Assembly: GCA_905235525.1 (NCBI GenBank)
Contig: CAJOLW010000005.1
Coordinates: 78,244-142,243 of the forward strand
Reading direction: 5' to 3'
Source of the DNA: an uncultured Bacteroidaceae bacterium
GTDB taxonomy: Bacteria; Bacteroidota; Bacteroidia; Bacteroidales; Bacteroidaceae
DNA: 64,000 bases
Shown here: one piece after another, positions 38,849-48,540 of the stretch
How the letters are laid out: each line of letters opens with the position of its first letter
How positions within the stretch are numbered: position 1 is the first letter of the stretch
Notes under the pieces: generated by a model
The model's database searches: none
What the model was told of the DNA's origin: nothing
The model's input: the letters and a program-made list of their open reading frames with translations, nothing else
Translations under genes and position numbers: made by a program

Positions 38849-40636
38849 ATGGGCAATTTCAAGAAATGGGGAAGTTTCATCGTTTTGCTAACAGGAATCC
38901 ACTACAGCATGTTGGCACAAACCACAGAGTTTGAACAGATGGTGAATGAACGCAGTCTGAACAAGCGGGTGGAAGATTGCAGCATGAAGGAACAGATTGT
39001 GATGGATGAACCAAAGATGGCGTATGTAAACTTAACCGGGTTTACAAACATGCCCGCCACCAAGAACATTACGATGAAGGGATGGATGGAAGTGTATGAC
39101 GGTAACGGCATCTACTTCAAGAAACCTATCACAATCAGTGCACAAGGGAATTATTCGCTCAAATTCCCCAAACGGAATTTTGTGTGTCATTACTGCAATG
39201 ACATGTGGGACGAGGAAAAGGGGGCTGAAGTGAAGATTGGGGAATGGGTGAAACAAAGTTCTTTCCATTTTAAGGCTTTTTACACCGACTTCCTGCGAGG
39301 TATCGGTGAAGTTGGATATAAAGTTTTTGAAGAAGTGGTTGCAGATCGTGCTCCTTATTGGGAGCGGGTCGGTTACCAAGATGAAAGTAAGGGCAGATGC
39401 TTCCCCGATGGTTTTCCTTGCGCGGTGTACCTGAATGGTGAGTTTTATGGAATCTTCGCATGGCAACTGAAGAAGAGTAGAAAAAACATGAACATGGAGA
39501 AGGACGTGGCAGAGCACATCCATCTGGATGGCACCCTACAAGACCAAAGCATCTTCAGGGGAACAATCATCTGGAGAGACTTTGAAGTGCGCAACCCCAA
39601 GGGGCTCTATGACAAAAACGGGAATCAATATAATGGCAATAGCCCCAAGGAACTCATTGACGAGAAGTGCGCCAACTTTGATGATGAAGCGGACACGCCC
39701 GACATCAGAATTGCCAAAGACATGACCAGCAAGGTGAAGGCATATATCATGCAAATGAGCAAATATTGGTCAGAACTGTCAAGCATGGAGAAGAAAGGTG
39801 CGAGCAAAGAGGAGATGAGGAAGGAAATCGAAAAACGATATGAGATAGAGAGTCTTATCGACTATTGTGTCTTTTTCTATTTTCAGGCCAACGGGGACGG
39901 CTCACTGAAAAACTGGCAATGGTTCACCTATGACGGGAAAAAGTGGATGGTGACCCCCTACGACCTCGACCAGACTTTTGGGATCAACCTCTATGGAGCG
40001 GTACGTCCTGCCACTTTAGGGCTGGACACATTGGTATCTGGACCTTTCTATTGGGTTTACAAATACTATCAAGAAGATTTGCGTGCGCGTTACAAAGAAC
40101 TGCGTGACAGAGGTGTTTTCAATGCCGAATTTGTCTGCCGCATCATCGACGACTGGTATGGACGTGTGGGCGAGGACTACTATGCAATGGAGAAAGCCAA
40201 ATGGCCTGACAGCCCATGTTATCGCGATGCCGAATGCAACTTGGGATGGGAAGTTTATAACCAATGGGGCAACTATTCCGACACCGAGAATTACAACGTA
40301 ACCCAGACATACAATGCTGGCGACATCGTCAAACTGGAAGGCAGACTATGGAGAGCCACCAAGACGGTGCATGGAGTAAGACCATACAAGGTGAATGCCA
40401 ATATCGACTCCATCGACCGATTGCATGGTTGGGTGAGTGACCGTATTGACTATTTAGACGATTATTATGCTTACACACCCGCTACTGATGCTGTGGAGGA
40501 AATGCTCCCCCACGAGTCGAGCCGCCGCCTCATCGGCATCTACAACACTGCAGGCATACGATTGGAGCAACCTCAAAGGGGTATCAACATCTATCTATAT
40601 AGTGATGGAACAACAAGAAAGGTGCCAGTTCGCTGA
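38849..40636 (+). CDS. Secreted CotH-kinase-fold protein with sorting-type tail
   Basis: 595 residues. A signal peptide (SFIVLLTGIHYSMLAQ) precedes a short N-terminal beta segment (LTGFTNMPATKNITMKGWM) and the CotH domain. In that domain are NYSLKFPKRNFVC, WVKQSSFHFKAFYTDFLRGIGEVGYK, FPCAVYLNGEFYGIFAWQLKKSRKN and the metal-site region WMVTPYDLDQTFGINLYGA with its D-x-D. CotH proteins are protein kinases in Bacillus spores, and bacterial secreted members are largely uncharacterised. A carbohydrate-binding-like segment (YNAGDIVKLEGRLWRATKTV, CBM5/12-like) precedes the tail GINIYLYSDGTTRKVPV. It is divergent from GH2. Confidence 0.82.
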   Translation: MGNFKKWGSFIVLLTGIHYSMLAQTTEFEQMVNERSLNKRVEDCSMKEQIVMDEPKMAYVNLTGFTNMPATKNITMKGWMEVYDGNGIYFKKPITISAQGNYSLKFPKRNFVCHYCNDMWDEEKGAEVKIGEWVKQSSFHFKAFYTDFLRGIGEVGYKVFEEVVADRAPYWERVGYQDESKGRCFPDGFPCAVYLNGEFYGIFAWQLKKSRKNMNMEKDVAEHIHLDGTLQDQSIFRGTIIWRDFEVRNPKGLYDKNGNQYNGNSPKELIDEKCANFDDEADTPDIRIAKDMTSKVKAYIMQMSKYWSELSSMEKKGASKEEMRKEIEKRYEIESLIDYCVFFYFQANGDGSLKNWQWFTYDGKKWMVTPYDLDQTFGINLYGAVRPATLGLDTLVSGPFYWVYKYYQEDLRARYKELRDRGVFNAEFVCRIIDDWYGRVGEDYYAMEKAKWPDSPCYRDAECNLGWEVYNQWGNYSDTENYNVTQTYNAGDIVKLEGRLWRATKTVHGVRPYKVNANIDSIDRLHGWVSDRIDYLDDYYAYTPATDAVEEMLPHESSRRLIGIYNTAGIRLEQPQRGINIYLYSDGTTRKVPVR

Positions 40637-40655
40637 GAACAGGCACCTTTCTTTT
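40616..40655. terminator. Bidirectional terminator between the CotH-like gene and xylB
   Basis: The arms AGAAAGGTGCC and GGCACCTTTCT enclose a second inner stem GTTC/GAAC. T-runs on both strands fit a shared terminator. It overlaps the last CotH-like codons. Confidence 0.8.
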
Positions 40656-40689
40656 CATATTCTGTTTCTGTCTTATATTTCAGACTTTA

Positions 40690-42171
40690 TCATTTTCCCA
40701 ATCGCTTCACCCAAAGGTCATAAGCAGCCTTGTATGGTGCACAGTCTTCCTCTGGTTTAATGGTTGCCATGTGATTGAGTGTCTTGAAGGCTTCGTCGCT
40801 GTCTTTGTAGATGCCCGCACCAATGCCTGCACCATAAGCAGCACCCACAGAACCATCCGTTTCATAGAGTTCGATGGTGGCTCCTGTGACGGAGGCCAAT
40901 GTGCGGCAGAAGAGCGGATTGAGGAACATGTTGGCATGACCAGCCTTGATGGTGCTGATTTCCATACCCATGTCCTTCATGATCTGCATGCCGTAGGCAA
41001 ATGAGAAAGCGATGCCTTCGTGAGCAGCACGGATGAGGTGTGCTTTCTTGTGGATATTGAAGTTGATGCCATGAATGGAAGCACCCACATTCTCGTTCTG
41101 AAGCACACGTTCTGCACCGTTGCCGAATGGAATCACCGTCAAGCCATCGGCACCGATTGGCGTAGTCTCTGCGAGGTCATTCATCTCCGGATAACTCATA
41201 CCCTCTGGAGCCACAGTGCGGCGCATCCAAGCATTGAGGATACCTGTACCGTTGATACAGAGAAGGACGCCCAAACGGGTTGCCCCACCCTCTCCATGAT
41301 TCACATGCGCAAATGTGTTGACACGAGACAGTTTGTCATAGTTGACCTCGCCAAGCACACCGTAAACCACGCCAGAAGTACCACCTGTTGCAGCAATTTC
41401 GCCAGGCTTCATCACATTAAGTGAAAGGGCATTGTTAGGTTGGTCACCACCACGATAAGAGATCGGTGTGCCAACAGGAATGCCAAGTTCATCAGCAATA
41501 GCCTGACAAACGGTGCTTTGCACAGAGAAGGTTGGCACAATCTCTGCGATGATGTCTTCAGAGAAACCGAAGAAATTCATCACGTCCTTGCTCACCTCAT
41601 TGTTCTTGAAGTCCCAGAACATACCCTCAGAAAGACCTGAAACGGTAGTCTTCTTGTCACCACCAGAAAGGCGCATAGCGATGTAATCGCCTGGAAGCAT
41701 AATCTTGTCAATCTTGGCAAAAACGTCTGGCTCGTTCTCCTTCACCCATGCCAACTTGGCGGCTGTAAAGTTACCAGGAGAATTGAGGAGGTGCTGGAGG
41801 CATTTCTCACCACCGATAGCATCGAATGCCTTGTTGCCATAAGGCACAGCACGACCGTCACACCAGATGATGGATGGACGAAGTGGCTTTCCTTCCTTAT
41901 CCACACACACGAGTCCGTGCATCTGATAAGAAATACCAATGGCTTTCACGTCAGCCAGCGAACCGCCAGCCTTGGTAGCCACACGGGCTGTTGCCTGTTT
42001 GAGTTCATCCCACCACATTTCGGGCTCTTGCTCAGCCCAACCTGGCTGCTTGGCAATGATGGATGCCTCACTGTCTGGATATTGTGCACTTGCCACCGTC
42101 TGTCCTGTCTGTGCATCAACGAGGGAGGCTTTGACCGACGATGTACCAATGTCGTAACCTAAAAGTAACAT
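40690..42171 (-). CDS. xylB: Xylulokinase
   Basis: 493 residues, FGGY kinase family; phosphorylates D-xylulose to xylulose 5-phosphate. Seen: LLLGYDIGTSSVKASLVD (first phosphate-binding loop), YQMHGLVCVD, IIWCDGRA, PGDYIAMRLSGG, GGDQPNNALSLN, ATGGTSGVVYG (second phosphate-binding site) and IKAGHANMFLNPLFCRTLA with VGAAYGAGIGAG. It is last gene of the run transporter-GH43-xylB on the minus strand. Confidence 0.96.
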   Translation of the reverse strand: MLLLGYDIGTSSVKASLVDAQTGQTVASAQYPDSEASIIAKQPGWAEQEPEMWWDELKQATARVATKAGGSLADVKAIGISYQMHGLVCVDKEGKPLRPSIIWCDGRAVPYGNKAFDAIGGEKCLQHLLNSPGNFTAAKLAWVKENEPDVFAKIDKIMLPGDYIAMRLSGGDKKTTVSGLSEGMFWDFKNNEVSKDVMNFFGFSEDIIAEIVPTFSVQSTVCQAIADELGIPVGTPISYRGGDQPNNALSLNVMKPGEIAATGGTSGVVYGVLGEVNYDKLSRVNTFAHVNHGEGGATRLGVLLCINGTGILNAWMRRTVAPEGMSYPEMNDLAETTPIGADGLTVIPFGNGAERVLQNENVGASIHGINFNIHKKAHLIRAAHEGIAFSFAYGMQIMKDMGMEISTIKAGHANMFLNPLFCRTLASVTGATIELYETDGSVGAAYGAGIGAGIYKDSDEAFKTLNHMATIKPEEDCAPYKAAYDLWVKRLGK

Positions 42172-42197
42172 AATTTTAAAGAATTAAAGAGTTGAAG

Positions 42198-42254
42198 AAT
42201 TGAAGAATTGAAGTTCATTCACCCAATGGTCATGAATACTTCAATTCTTCAATC
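42198..42254. repeat. Inverted repeat between GH43 and xylB
   Basis: GAATTGAAGAATTGAAGTTC faces TACTTCAATTCTTCAATC. The left side is a tandem of GAATTGAA units. It may moderate expression of xylB relative to GH43 (inference). Confidence 0.55.
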
Positions 42255-42273
42255 TTATATTGATTCATTTTTC

Positions 42274-43308
42274 TTAATCAAGACCCTCAATCTGCTGAAT
42301 GGTGCCATCTGCGTTGTAGTGCAGTTCGCACACCTTCAGAGAACGGAGCCATGTCTTGTCGTTTGATGGCACACAATCATGGTGGAAGAGATACCACTTA
42401 CCCTTATACTCTGCAATAGCATGGTGAGTAGTCCAACCTACCACTGGAGTCATGAGGACACCCTGATAGGTAAATGGTCCGTAAGGATTGTCACCGATAG
42501 CGTAGCAGAGGAAGTGGCTGTCACCTGTAGAGTAAGAGAAGTAGTACTTGCCATTATACTTGTGCATCCATGATGCCTCGAAGAAGCGGTGTGGATCACC
42601 AGCCTTCAAAGGCTTTCCGTCCTTGTCAAGGATGAGTACACAACGGGGAGCCTCTGCAAACTCCATGTCATCATTCATCTTCACCACCCAACTTGGGAGT
42701 GCAGGAGCATCTGGCTTAGCGAAGAGTTGAGTCTTGCGGTCTGGAGCAGGACCTAAATCGATGAGTCCGTTCTTGTCACCATACTTTCCAGGGATGGTCT
42801 CAAAACCATGATAGAGAGGCTGCCACCACTGGAGTTGTCCACCCCAAAGACCACCGAAGTATGTGTAGATGGTGCCGTCATCATCCTTGAACACACATGG
42901 GTCGATAGAGAAAGAACCACGAATAGCGAATGGACGTGGAGTGAATGGACCTTCTGGCTTGTCTGCCACAGCCACACCAAGACGGAACACACCGTCATAG
43001 CCCTTGGCAGAAAACACATAGTAGTACTTGCCATCCTTCTCCACCACGTCGCTGTCCCACAACTGCTTTTCAGCCCATGGCACTTGCTCCACACTAAAGA
43101 TAACACCATGGTCAGTAGCCTTGCCGTTCTCCAAGTCATCGAAAGAGAGTGCGTGGTAGTCCTTCATCTGGAAATGACCTCCATCGTCGTCTTCTTCAGC
43201 ACCAGCCTCCCAGTCGTGAGAGGGGTAGATGTACAATTTACCATTGAATACATGCGCCGCAGGATCTGCCATGTAATCTTCTGGGAAAAGATATTTCTTT
43301 CCTTCCAT
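42274..43308 (-). CDS. Intracellular GH43 beta-xylosidase/alpha-arabinofuranosidase
   Basis: 344 residues, no signal peptide, so cytoplasmic. Five-bladed propeller family: catalytic base Asp in YMADPAAHVFNGKLY (about 15), pKa-modulating Asp in GSFSIDPCVFKDDDG and catalytic acid Glu in RFFEASWMHKYNGKYY. It splits imported xylo- or arabino-oligosaccharides. Position between the sugar transporter and xylB supports xylo-oligosaccharide use. Family alone cannot separate xylosidase from arabinofuranosidase activity. Confidence 0.93.
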   Translation of the reverse strand: MEGKKYLFPEDYMADPAAHVFNGKLYIYPSHDWEAGAEEDDDGGHFQMKDYHALSFDDLENGKATDHGVIFSVEQVPWAEKQLWDSDVVEKDGKYYYVFSAKGYDGVFRLGVAVADKPEGPFTPRPFAIRGSFSIDPCVFKDDDGTIYTYFGGLWGGQLQWWQPLYHGFETIPGKYGDKNGLIDLGPAPDRKTQLFAKPDAPALPSWVVKMNDDMEFAEAPRCVLILDKDGKPLKAGDPHRFFEASWMHKYNGKYYFSYSTGDSHFLCYAIGDNPYGPFTYQGVLMTPVVGWTTHHAIAEYKGKWYLFHHDCVPSNDKTWLRSLKVCELHYNADGTIQQIEGLD

Positions 43309-43373
43309 AGTTTTTAGGTTTTATTGGGTTATAAATGATAAAATAGATTATTCAAGTTTCGTATATTTTATTT

Positions 43374-43497
43374 CTTTGGAGTTAAAGGAGTTATAAGGAG
43401 TTATCGCTCCGCTCAGGAGTTAAAAGCCGATACTCTGACATCAGCATCACATTTGGCTTTAACTACTTTAACTCCTCTAACTACTTTAACTCCAAAG
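43374..43497. repeat. Dispersed inverted-repeat element, copy B
   Basis: The left arm 43374-43403 (CTTTGGAGTTAAAGGAGTTA...) is near-complementary to 43469-43497 (...ACTACTTTAACTCCAAAG). Between them lie CGCTCAGGAGTTA and ACTCTGACAT, shared with the element at 32041. It is about 125 bp, non-coding, lying between the GH43 and transporter genes. Confidence 0.7.
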
Positions 43498-43533
43498 AAG
43501 TTGAGCACTTGAGAAAGTTGAGTAGATTAGTTA

Positions 43534-44940
43534 TTACTTCTTCGAACGAGCCTCAATCTCTCTGCTCATCTCGTCAAGTCTCTCATCAGTGAGAGGATAT
43601 CTATAAACCAAGAATCCTACAATGACAAGAAGGATGGCTGGGATGATACATGTGAACACCAAAATGGCATTCTGAGCAATTTCTGAATAATTAGCCAATT
43701 TCACATAATAGGCGTTTACAGGAGCACTGATAAATGATGCCAGGAACACGACAACAAAGATGCCAAGCACTAACTGAAGGCTCTTGTTTGCCTTGAATTC
43801 CTGCCACATCTCACCGAATGACACAGGCTTTTCAGGTGTAGTGGTAATATTCTCCTTACAGCCAGCAAAGCAAAGCATCAAGAGAACAAAACCGACAAGT
43901 GCAAACACACTGGTAACAGTAAACCAAGCAGTTGGTTCAGTTGCCAAGGCAGACTCTTCGCTGGCGAAGTTAAAGCCAATCCATCCCATCACCAGAGGTG
44001 TGATCCAACCAGCGATGGAGAAACCAGCCTTGAAAGCAACACCTGCAAGTGCATTCACTGTGGCTGCAGGTCTGTTTCCTGTACGATATTCTGCCTCTGT
44101 GATCACTTCTGGAACCAGCGCCCACATCAAAGAACCGACAAGAAGACCAACACCTGTCATGATCTTTGCAATCTGAACGATTGTGTTGTAACTTGCCACA
44201 TCAAAGAATTTACCAATGGTGAACAATATGATAAATCCGACAAGACCTACTGCGAGAAGTGTATAATAAAGCCCCTTCTTACCCAGCCATTTCTTCAATG
44301 CAGGCAGAGACGGCAGGATGATGAAAGCCGGAATAGTGCCAATAGCCATAAATGTAGCCTGATTCCAGTCAATGGCAGCATGGACACACATAGCAAGTCC
44401 GATAGGGAAACCTGCCTGAACAACGATCTGACCGATATTGGCACAGACCATTCGTGTGGAGGTAAGAATAAGAACCTCGTCGTTGTCACGGGTCATACTT
44501 GCCATAATCGAGCCGTATGGAATGTTCACGACTGAATAAATCATGCTCAGCACGGTATAACTGAGAGCAGCATAGACCATCTTCATGGGCATAGACCACT
44601 CGGCAGCCTGAGGAAGCATCAGCAGGCAAGCAGCAACAGTAAGAGGAATACCACCATAAAGAAGATAAGCACGATACTTGCCTAACTTGGGATTGCGGTT
44701 ATCAATATAACGCCCCACTACAGGACTCCAGAAACAGTCAACGAGACGAACTGTAAGAATCAGTCCACTCACGAAGGCTGCATTGATTTTTAACACCGTA
44801 GTAAGGTAAATCATCAAGTAGGTTGCTACTGTCTGAAAAATAAGATTCTGCGCCAAATCACCCGAACCGAAACCGATGCGCTGGAGCCAACTAAGTTTGT
44901 AGAAGCCGTTTGCTTCCTGAGTTTGATTTACTGTTGTCAT
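43534..44940 (-). CDS. GPH/MFS-type (MelB-like) sugar:cation symporter
   Basis: 468 residues with about 12 membrane helices. Features: WLQRIGFGSGDLAQNLIFQTVATYLMIY at the N-terminus (family start, GDLAxN), VRLVDCFWSPVVGRYIDNR (the R/K-x-D loop after helix 2) and NIPYGSIMASMTRDNDE. It likely imports xylosides or xylo-oligosaccharides, judging from GH43 and xylB downstream. A 225-bp gap with a repeat element separates it from GH43, so it could have partly separate expression. The promoter box is at 45007. Confidence 0.9.
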   Translation of the reverse strand: MTTVNQTQEANGFYKLSWLQRIGFGSGDLAQNLIFQTVATYLMIYLTTVLKINAAFVSGLILTVRLVDCFWSPVVGRYIDNRNPKLGKYRAYLLYGGIPLTVAACLLMLPQAAEWSMPMKMVYAALSYTVLSMIYSVVNIPYGSIMASMTRDNDEVLILTSTRMVCANIGQIVVQAGFPIGLAMCVHAAIDWNQATFMAIGTIPAFIILPSLPALKKWLGKKGLYYTLLAVGLVGFIILFTIGKFFDVASYNTIVQIAKIMTGVGLLVGSLMWALVPEVITEAEYRTGNRPAATVNALAGVAFKAGFSIAGWITPLVMGWIGFNFASEESALATEPTAWFTVTSVFALVGFVLLMLCFAGCKENITTTPEKPVSFGEMWQEFKANKSLQLVLGIFVVVFLASFISAPVNAYYVKLANYSEIAQNAILVFTCIIPAILLVIVGFLVYRYPLTDERLDEMSREIEARSKK

Positions 44941-45006
44941 TGAATTATTAGGTTTTGTTTATAATTGGTTAATATGCACAAAAAAATGGTTTGCCCATTT
45001 AGGTTG

Positions 45007-45014
45007 CAAATTTA
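45007..45014 (-). promoter_or_regulatory. -7 box (CAAATTTA on +) for the transporter operon
   Basis: The reverse complement TAAATTTG matches TAnnTTTG, 66 bp before the start at 44940. Confidence 0.55.
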
Positions 45015-45267
45015 AGACTTTTCTTTTATTTTTCATTACATTTTTGTGACAAACCGCTCTTCTCCTTTTTCTTTCGTTTTTGTAAAAAAACAGTTCGAAA
45101 AGCAAGTAGATGAGTCACTTTCCACGTGCATTCATGTTGCGAATTTAGAAGGTTAGTGCCTCACTCATTGCTCTGAAACACCCACAAGAAACCACTATCC
45201 AAGTATTCCAGACGTTAGTTTTCGTAATTTTCCATCAAAAAATTTGCGTTTTACACAAAAAAGCCCT

Positions 45268-45275
45268 TATCTTTG
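45268..45275 (+). promoter_or_regulatory. -7 box TATCTTTG for the methyltransferase-sensor-protease run
   Basis: A perfect match 22 bp before the ATG at 45297, ruling out the TTG at 45273. Confidence 0.7.
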
Positions 45276-45296
45276 TATGATTTAAGTGGTTATGGA

Positions 45297-46085
45297 ATGA
45301 ATGAAATCGTAATTTCAAGTGTACAGAATCCACGTGTGAAAGCAGTATTGCTATTGCAACAGAAGTCGGCTGAGAGAAAGCGGACGGGATTGTTTGTTGT
45401 GGAGGGTAGAAGAGAATTGACACACTGCATAGAAATGGGATTGGAGATAAAAGAGGTATATGTATGCCGAGAAATTGCAAAGACCACAGAGAGGTGGAAC
45501 AACATGTGGGAGGTGACGAGAGATGTATATGAGAAAATAGCATATCGTGGAAGCACGGAAGGCATTGTGGCCGTAGTGAAGAGTCAAGAAAGAAGGTTGA
45601 ACGATTTGAGGCTAAGTCGGAATCCGCTGATTATGGTGGTGGAACGCGTGGAGAAGCCTGGAAATTTAGGTGCGATTTTGCGGAGTGCAGATGCTGCAGG
45701 AGCGGATGCGGTTATCGTATGTGACGCATTGACTGACTTATGGAATCCCAATTTGATACGTAGTTCTATCGGAGCAGTGTTTACAGTTCCATGTGTCGTG
45801 TGTGAAAGTAATGAGTGCATTGCATTTCTAAAGGAACGCGGCATACAGATATTAACAGCGCAATTGCAAGATTCGCGACTTTATTACGACACGGATATGA
45901 GATGTGGAACCGCCATTGTAATGGGGACAGAATCGACAGGATTGACAGAGGTATGGCGGCAAGAGGCTGATGCACATATTAGAATCCCGATGTTAGGGCG
46001 ACTCGACTCGCTGAATGTAAGTGTAAGTGCCGCTATCTTATTATATGAAGCAGTAAGACAACGGGAAAGAGCAAAGGAAGATTAA
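45297..46085 (+). CDS. SpoU/TrmH-family RNA 2'-O-methyltransferase
   Basis: 262 residues. The substrate-binding N-terminal domain (ISSVQNPRVKAVLLLQQKSAERKR; quoted in parts, FVVEGRRELTHC) is followed by the SPOUT fold with its three motifs: VEKPGNLGAILRSADAAGAD, IVMGTESTGLTEVW and IPMLGRLDSLNVSVSAAILLYE. It methylates rRNA or tRNA ribose with SAM, and the exact site is unknown. It is first gene of a run with the sensor (39 bp) and M6 protease (19 bp). Confidence 0.92.
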   Translation: MNEIVISSVQNPRVKAVLLLQQKSAERKRTGLFVVEGRRELTHCIEMGLEIKEVYVCREIAKTTERWNNMWEVTRDVYEKIAYRGSTEGIVAVVKSQERRLNDLRLSRNPLIMVVERVEKPGNLGAILRSADAAGADAVIVCDALTDLWNPNLIRSSIGAVFTVPCVVCESNECIAFLKERGIQILTAQLQDSRLYYDTDMRCGTAIVMGTESTGLTEVWRQEADAHIRIPMLGRLDSLNVSVSAAILLYEAVRQRERAKED

Positions 46086-46124
46086 GAGTTTGTTCAATAA
46101 CCTAAATCAAACAATGATAGAAAC

Positions 46125-48521
46125 ATGAAAAAAACGTTTTTCTTTGGTATGATGATGATGGTGGCGTTACTGATGAACGCCCAAGACGAATATTTCATCA
46201 AAAATTATGGAAAGACTGATGAATTGAGAGTGCGTGGTACCACATGCATGACACAAATTAATGGCTTTATATGGATTGGTACATCAACGGGGTTTTACGC
46301 ATTTGATGGTTACTACATGCATCCATACACCATCCCCGATGAGGAAGGCAAGGGAGGATTCTATAGGCGAGTGGTGGCACTGGAAAATTCAGTTGAAAAG
46401 GATTTGTGGATTGCCACAAGAAAGGGCATTTATGTTTTTGAAATGATTAGCGAAAGCATACGCCTTTTTGAAGCGGAAGGTTTGCCAAAGAGCCCCGATG
46501 TGCGTAGTATCAAATTCGATAAGGATGGCATTCTTTGGAGCATCATAAATGACAAAGCCTATCGCATCGATGTGAAGAAAAAGACCGCAGAATGTATCGG
46601 GGATGGCGTGATGTCGCCCAGTTGTATGACGGTGACAAAGGATGGCACCGTCTGGTATGGTGACAACAATGGCATACTGTATCGTTATGATGCTTCCAGT
46701 CACCGTGTACGTTCCTACAATGCTAAAACTGAAGGCATGGAGGATCTGATATACTTGTCGAGCATCACGGAGATGAGAAACGGAAAATTGGCGTTGATCA
46801 CCTATAGAAATGGCGTATTACTTTTCTCGCCTAAAGATATGACATCTACGATGCTGATGACACATGATGATGAAGGGGAACCCATTATTGCACACACCTC
46901 CATCACACCTGACGGCGATGAACTTTGGGTAGGTACCGAACGAGGCATTGTCATCTACCGCATGAGAGATGGACACATTAAAGGCATTCGCCAATCACAC
47001 GCAACGACCAACTCCTTGTCGGACAATGCCGTACACACCTTGTTTTTGGATGATGAAAATGGTGTATGGGCTGGCACCTTCTTTGGTGGTATGAACCGCA
47101 TTAGTCTTTCGCCCCAAAACTTCTCTGTACTCACCCCTGCCAACGACAAAGATGATATTGATGTGTTCCGTGAATTGTGCGAGGACAATGACGGGCATTT
47201 ATGGGTAGGTAGTGAAGATGGCGGCTTGTATCTGGTGGACAGAAAGAAAGATGTTCTACACAAAGCAGACGTGGACTGGGGAGGTGAAACTCCTCCGTTC
47301 AACATCCAGTCGCTGATGATGGTGGACAACCGCCTTTGGCTGTCAAGTATTACCAAGGGCGTCTATGTCGTGGACACCCAAAATATGAAGTTAGTTCGAA
47401 GATATAGAAGAACCAATCGGTCGGCAGAAGGACGCATCATTGGCGGCATCAGCATGTGCCAACAGGACGGAACCATCTTTGTCAGTTCTGTAGCAGGTGT
47501 GTACATCTTTCACCCAGAGGAAGAAGAATTTGTCTTGATGCCAGAGTTGCTGAACACATATTCCCATCATCTGTATGCTGACCGTCATGGTAACGTGTGG
47601 GTGGCAACTTTTGACAAGGGACTTTGGAAAATACAGAAAAAGAATGGCAAATGGAAAGCAGAACGGACAAAGTTCACTTACCCAAGCACCACGGTCATCA
47701 TGGAAGATTCAAGAGGTACCTATTGGGTGGGGACAGACCTTCATGGCTTAGTTTCCTACAATGACAAGACTGGCGAGACGAGGCAACAAGAGGATTCAGA
47801 AGGATTGCAACATGAAACAGTGACAAACATTCTGGAAGACACACACCACCGCTTGTGGATTAGTACGTTTAATGGATTGTACAGTTACAACCCTGATAAG
47901 AGAGTTGTCAATCACATGACCATGGAAAATGGTCTGCCTTCTCCCTATCTCAACTACGCATCTGGCTATCTAGACAAGAATGGCTCCATCTATATCGGCA
48001 CCTACAAGGGATTGGTGAATTTCAGTCCCCATTCGTTCGTTCTGTCGAAAGAGAGGCTGAAGCCCTATTTCTTCAATCTCTACGTGAATGGAAAGCACAT
48101 CAAACCCAACGATGGAACAGGCCTCTTGAAACAAACGCTGTTCCAAACCAAGGAACTGAGACTGACCCACGACCAAAACACATTTAGCATCATTTATGCT
48201 GTGGCTTCCTACCAAAGCGGAGAAACCGTGTGGTATCGCTACCGTCTGAATCCTGATGAACCTTGGGTGGTAATGGACAAAGCACAACCTATTCAGTTGG
48301 CGAACTCAACAGGCACTTATAGAATCACACTACAAGCAAGTCACAATCCTGAAAGATGGGAAGGGGAGGCGGCTGTACTGACTGTGAAGGTGGACGCTCC
48401 TATATTCCTAAGTCCATTTGCCTTCATCTGCTATGCAATAGTCATCATAGGCATTGTATTGCTGATTATCTCGTTGACCAAGAAGATAGAAATCAAGAAG
48501 TTGACAAACAAAGACAATTAG
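46125..48521 (+). CDS. Orphan sensor half of a hybrid two-component system (propeller + Y_Y_Y + membrane helix)
   Basis: 798 residues. A signal peptide (MMMMVALLMNAQ) is followed by about 14 two-component-regulator-propeller repeats (GFIWIGTSTGFYAFD, LWIATRKGIYVFE, LWVGTERGIVIYR, GVWAGTFFGGMNR, LWVGSEDGGLY, RLWISTFNGLYSYN). Then a Y_Y_Y domain follows (about 650-750; FSIIYAVASYQSGETVWYRYRL, quoted in part) and one membrane helix (FAFICYAIVIIGIVLLIISL). The protein stops 15 residues after the helix, so the HisKA, ATPase, receiver and AraC domains of a normal HTCS are missing. A receiver-AraC partner half is at 53165-54589. It senses a carbohydrate, presumably xylan-derived, in the periplasm (inference). 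Confidence 0.85.
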   Translation: MKKTFFFGMMMMVALLMNAQDEYFIKNYGKTDELRVRGTTCMTQINGFIWIGTSTGFYAFDGYYMHPYTIPDEEGKGGFYRRVVALENSVEKDLWIATRKGIYVFEMISESIRLFEAEGLPKSPDVRSIKFDKDGILWSIINDKAYRIDVKKKTAECIGDGVMSPSCMTVTKDGTVWYGDNNGILYRYDASSHRVRSYNAKTEGMEDLIYLSSITEMRNGKLALITYRNGVLLFSPKDMTSTMLMTHDDEGEPIIAHTSITPDGDELWVGTERGIVIYRMRDGHIKGIRQSHATTNSLSDNAVHTLFLDDENGVWAGTFFGGMNRISLSPQNFSVLTPANDKDDIDVFRELCEDNDGHLWVGSEDGGLYLVDRKKDVLHKADVDWGGETPPFNIQSLMMVDNRLWLSSITKGVYVVDTQNMKLVRRYRRTNRSAEGRIIGGISMCQQDGTIFVSSVAGVYIFHPEEEEFVLMPELLNTYSHHLYADRHGNVWVATFDKGLWKIQKKNGKWKAERTKFTYPSTTVIMEDSRGTYWVGTDLHGLVSYNDKTGETRQQEDSEGLQHETVTNILEDTHHRLWISTFNGLYSYNPDKRVVNHMTMENGLPSPYLNYASGYLDKNGSIYIGTYKGLVNFSPHSFVLSKERLKPYFFNLYVNGKHIKPNDGTGLLKQTLFQTKELRLTHDQNTFSIIYAVASYQSGETVWYRYRLNPDEPWVVMDKAQPIQLANSTGTYRITLQASHNPERWEGEAAVLTVKVDAPIFLSPFAFICYAIVIIGIVLLIISLTKKIEIKKLTNKDN

Positions 48522-48540
48522 GAAAGAAAAGATAGACAAC

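Larger units (their letters stand above)
44941..45296. other. Divergent intergenic stretch
   Basis: This holds the minus-strand box at 45007 and the plus-strand box at 45268. Nothing else was recognised in about 250 bp between them. Confidence 0.6.
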
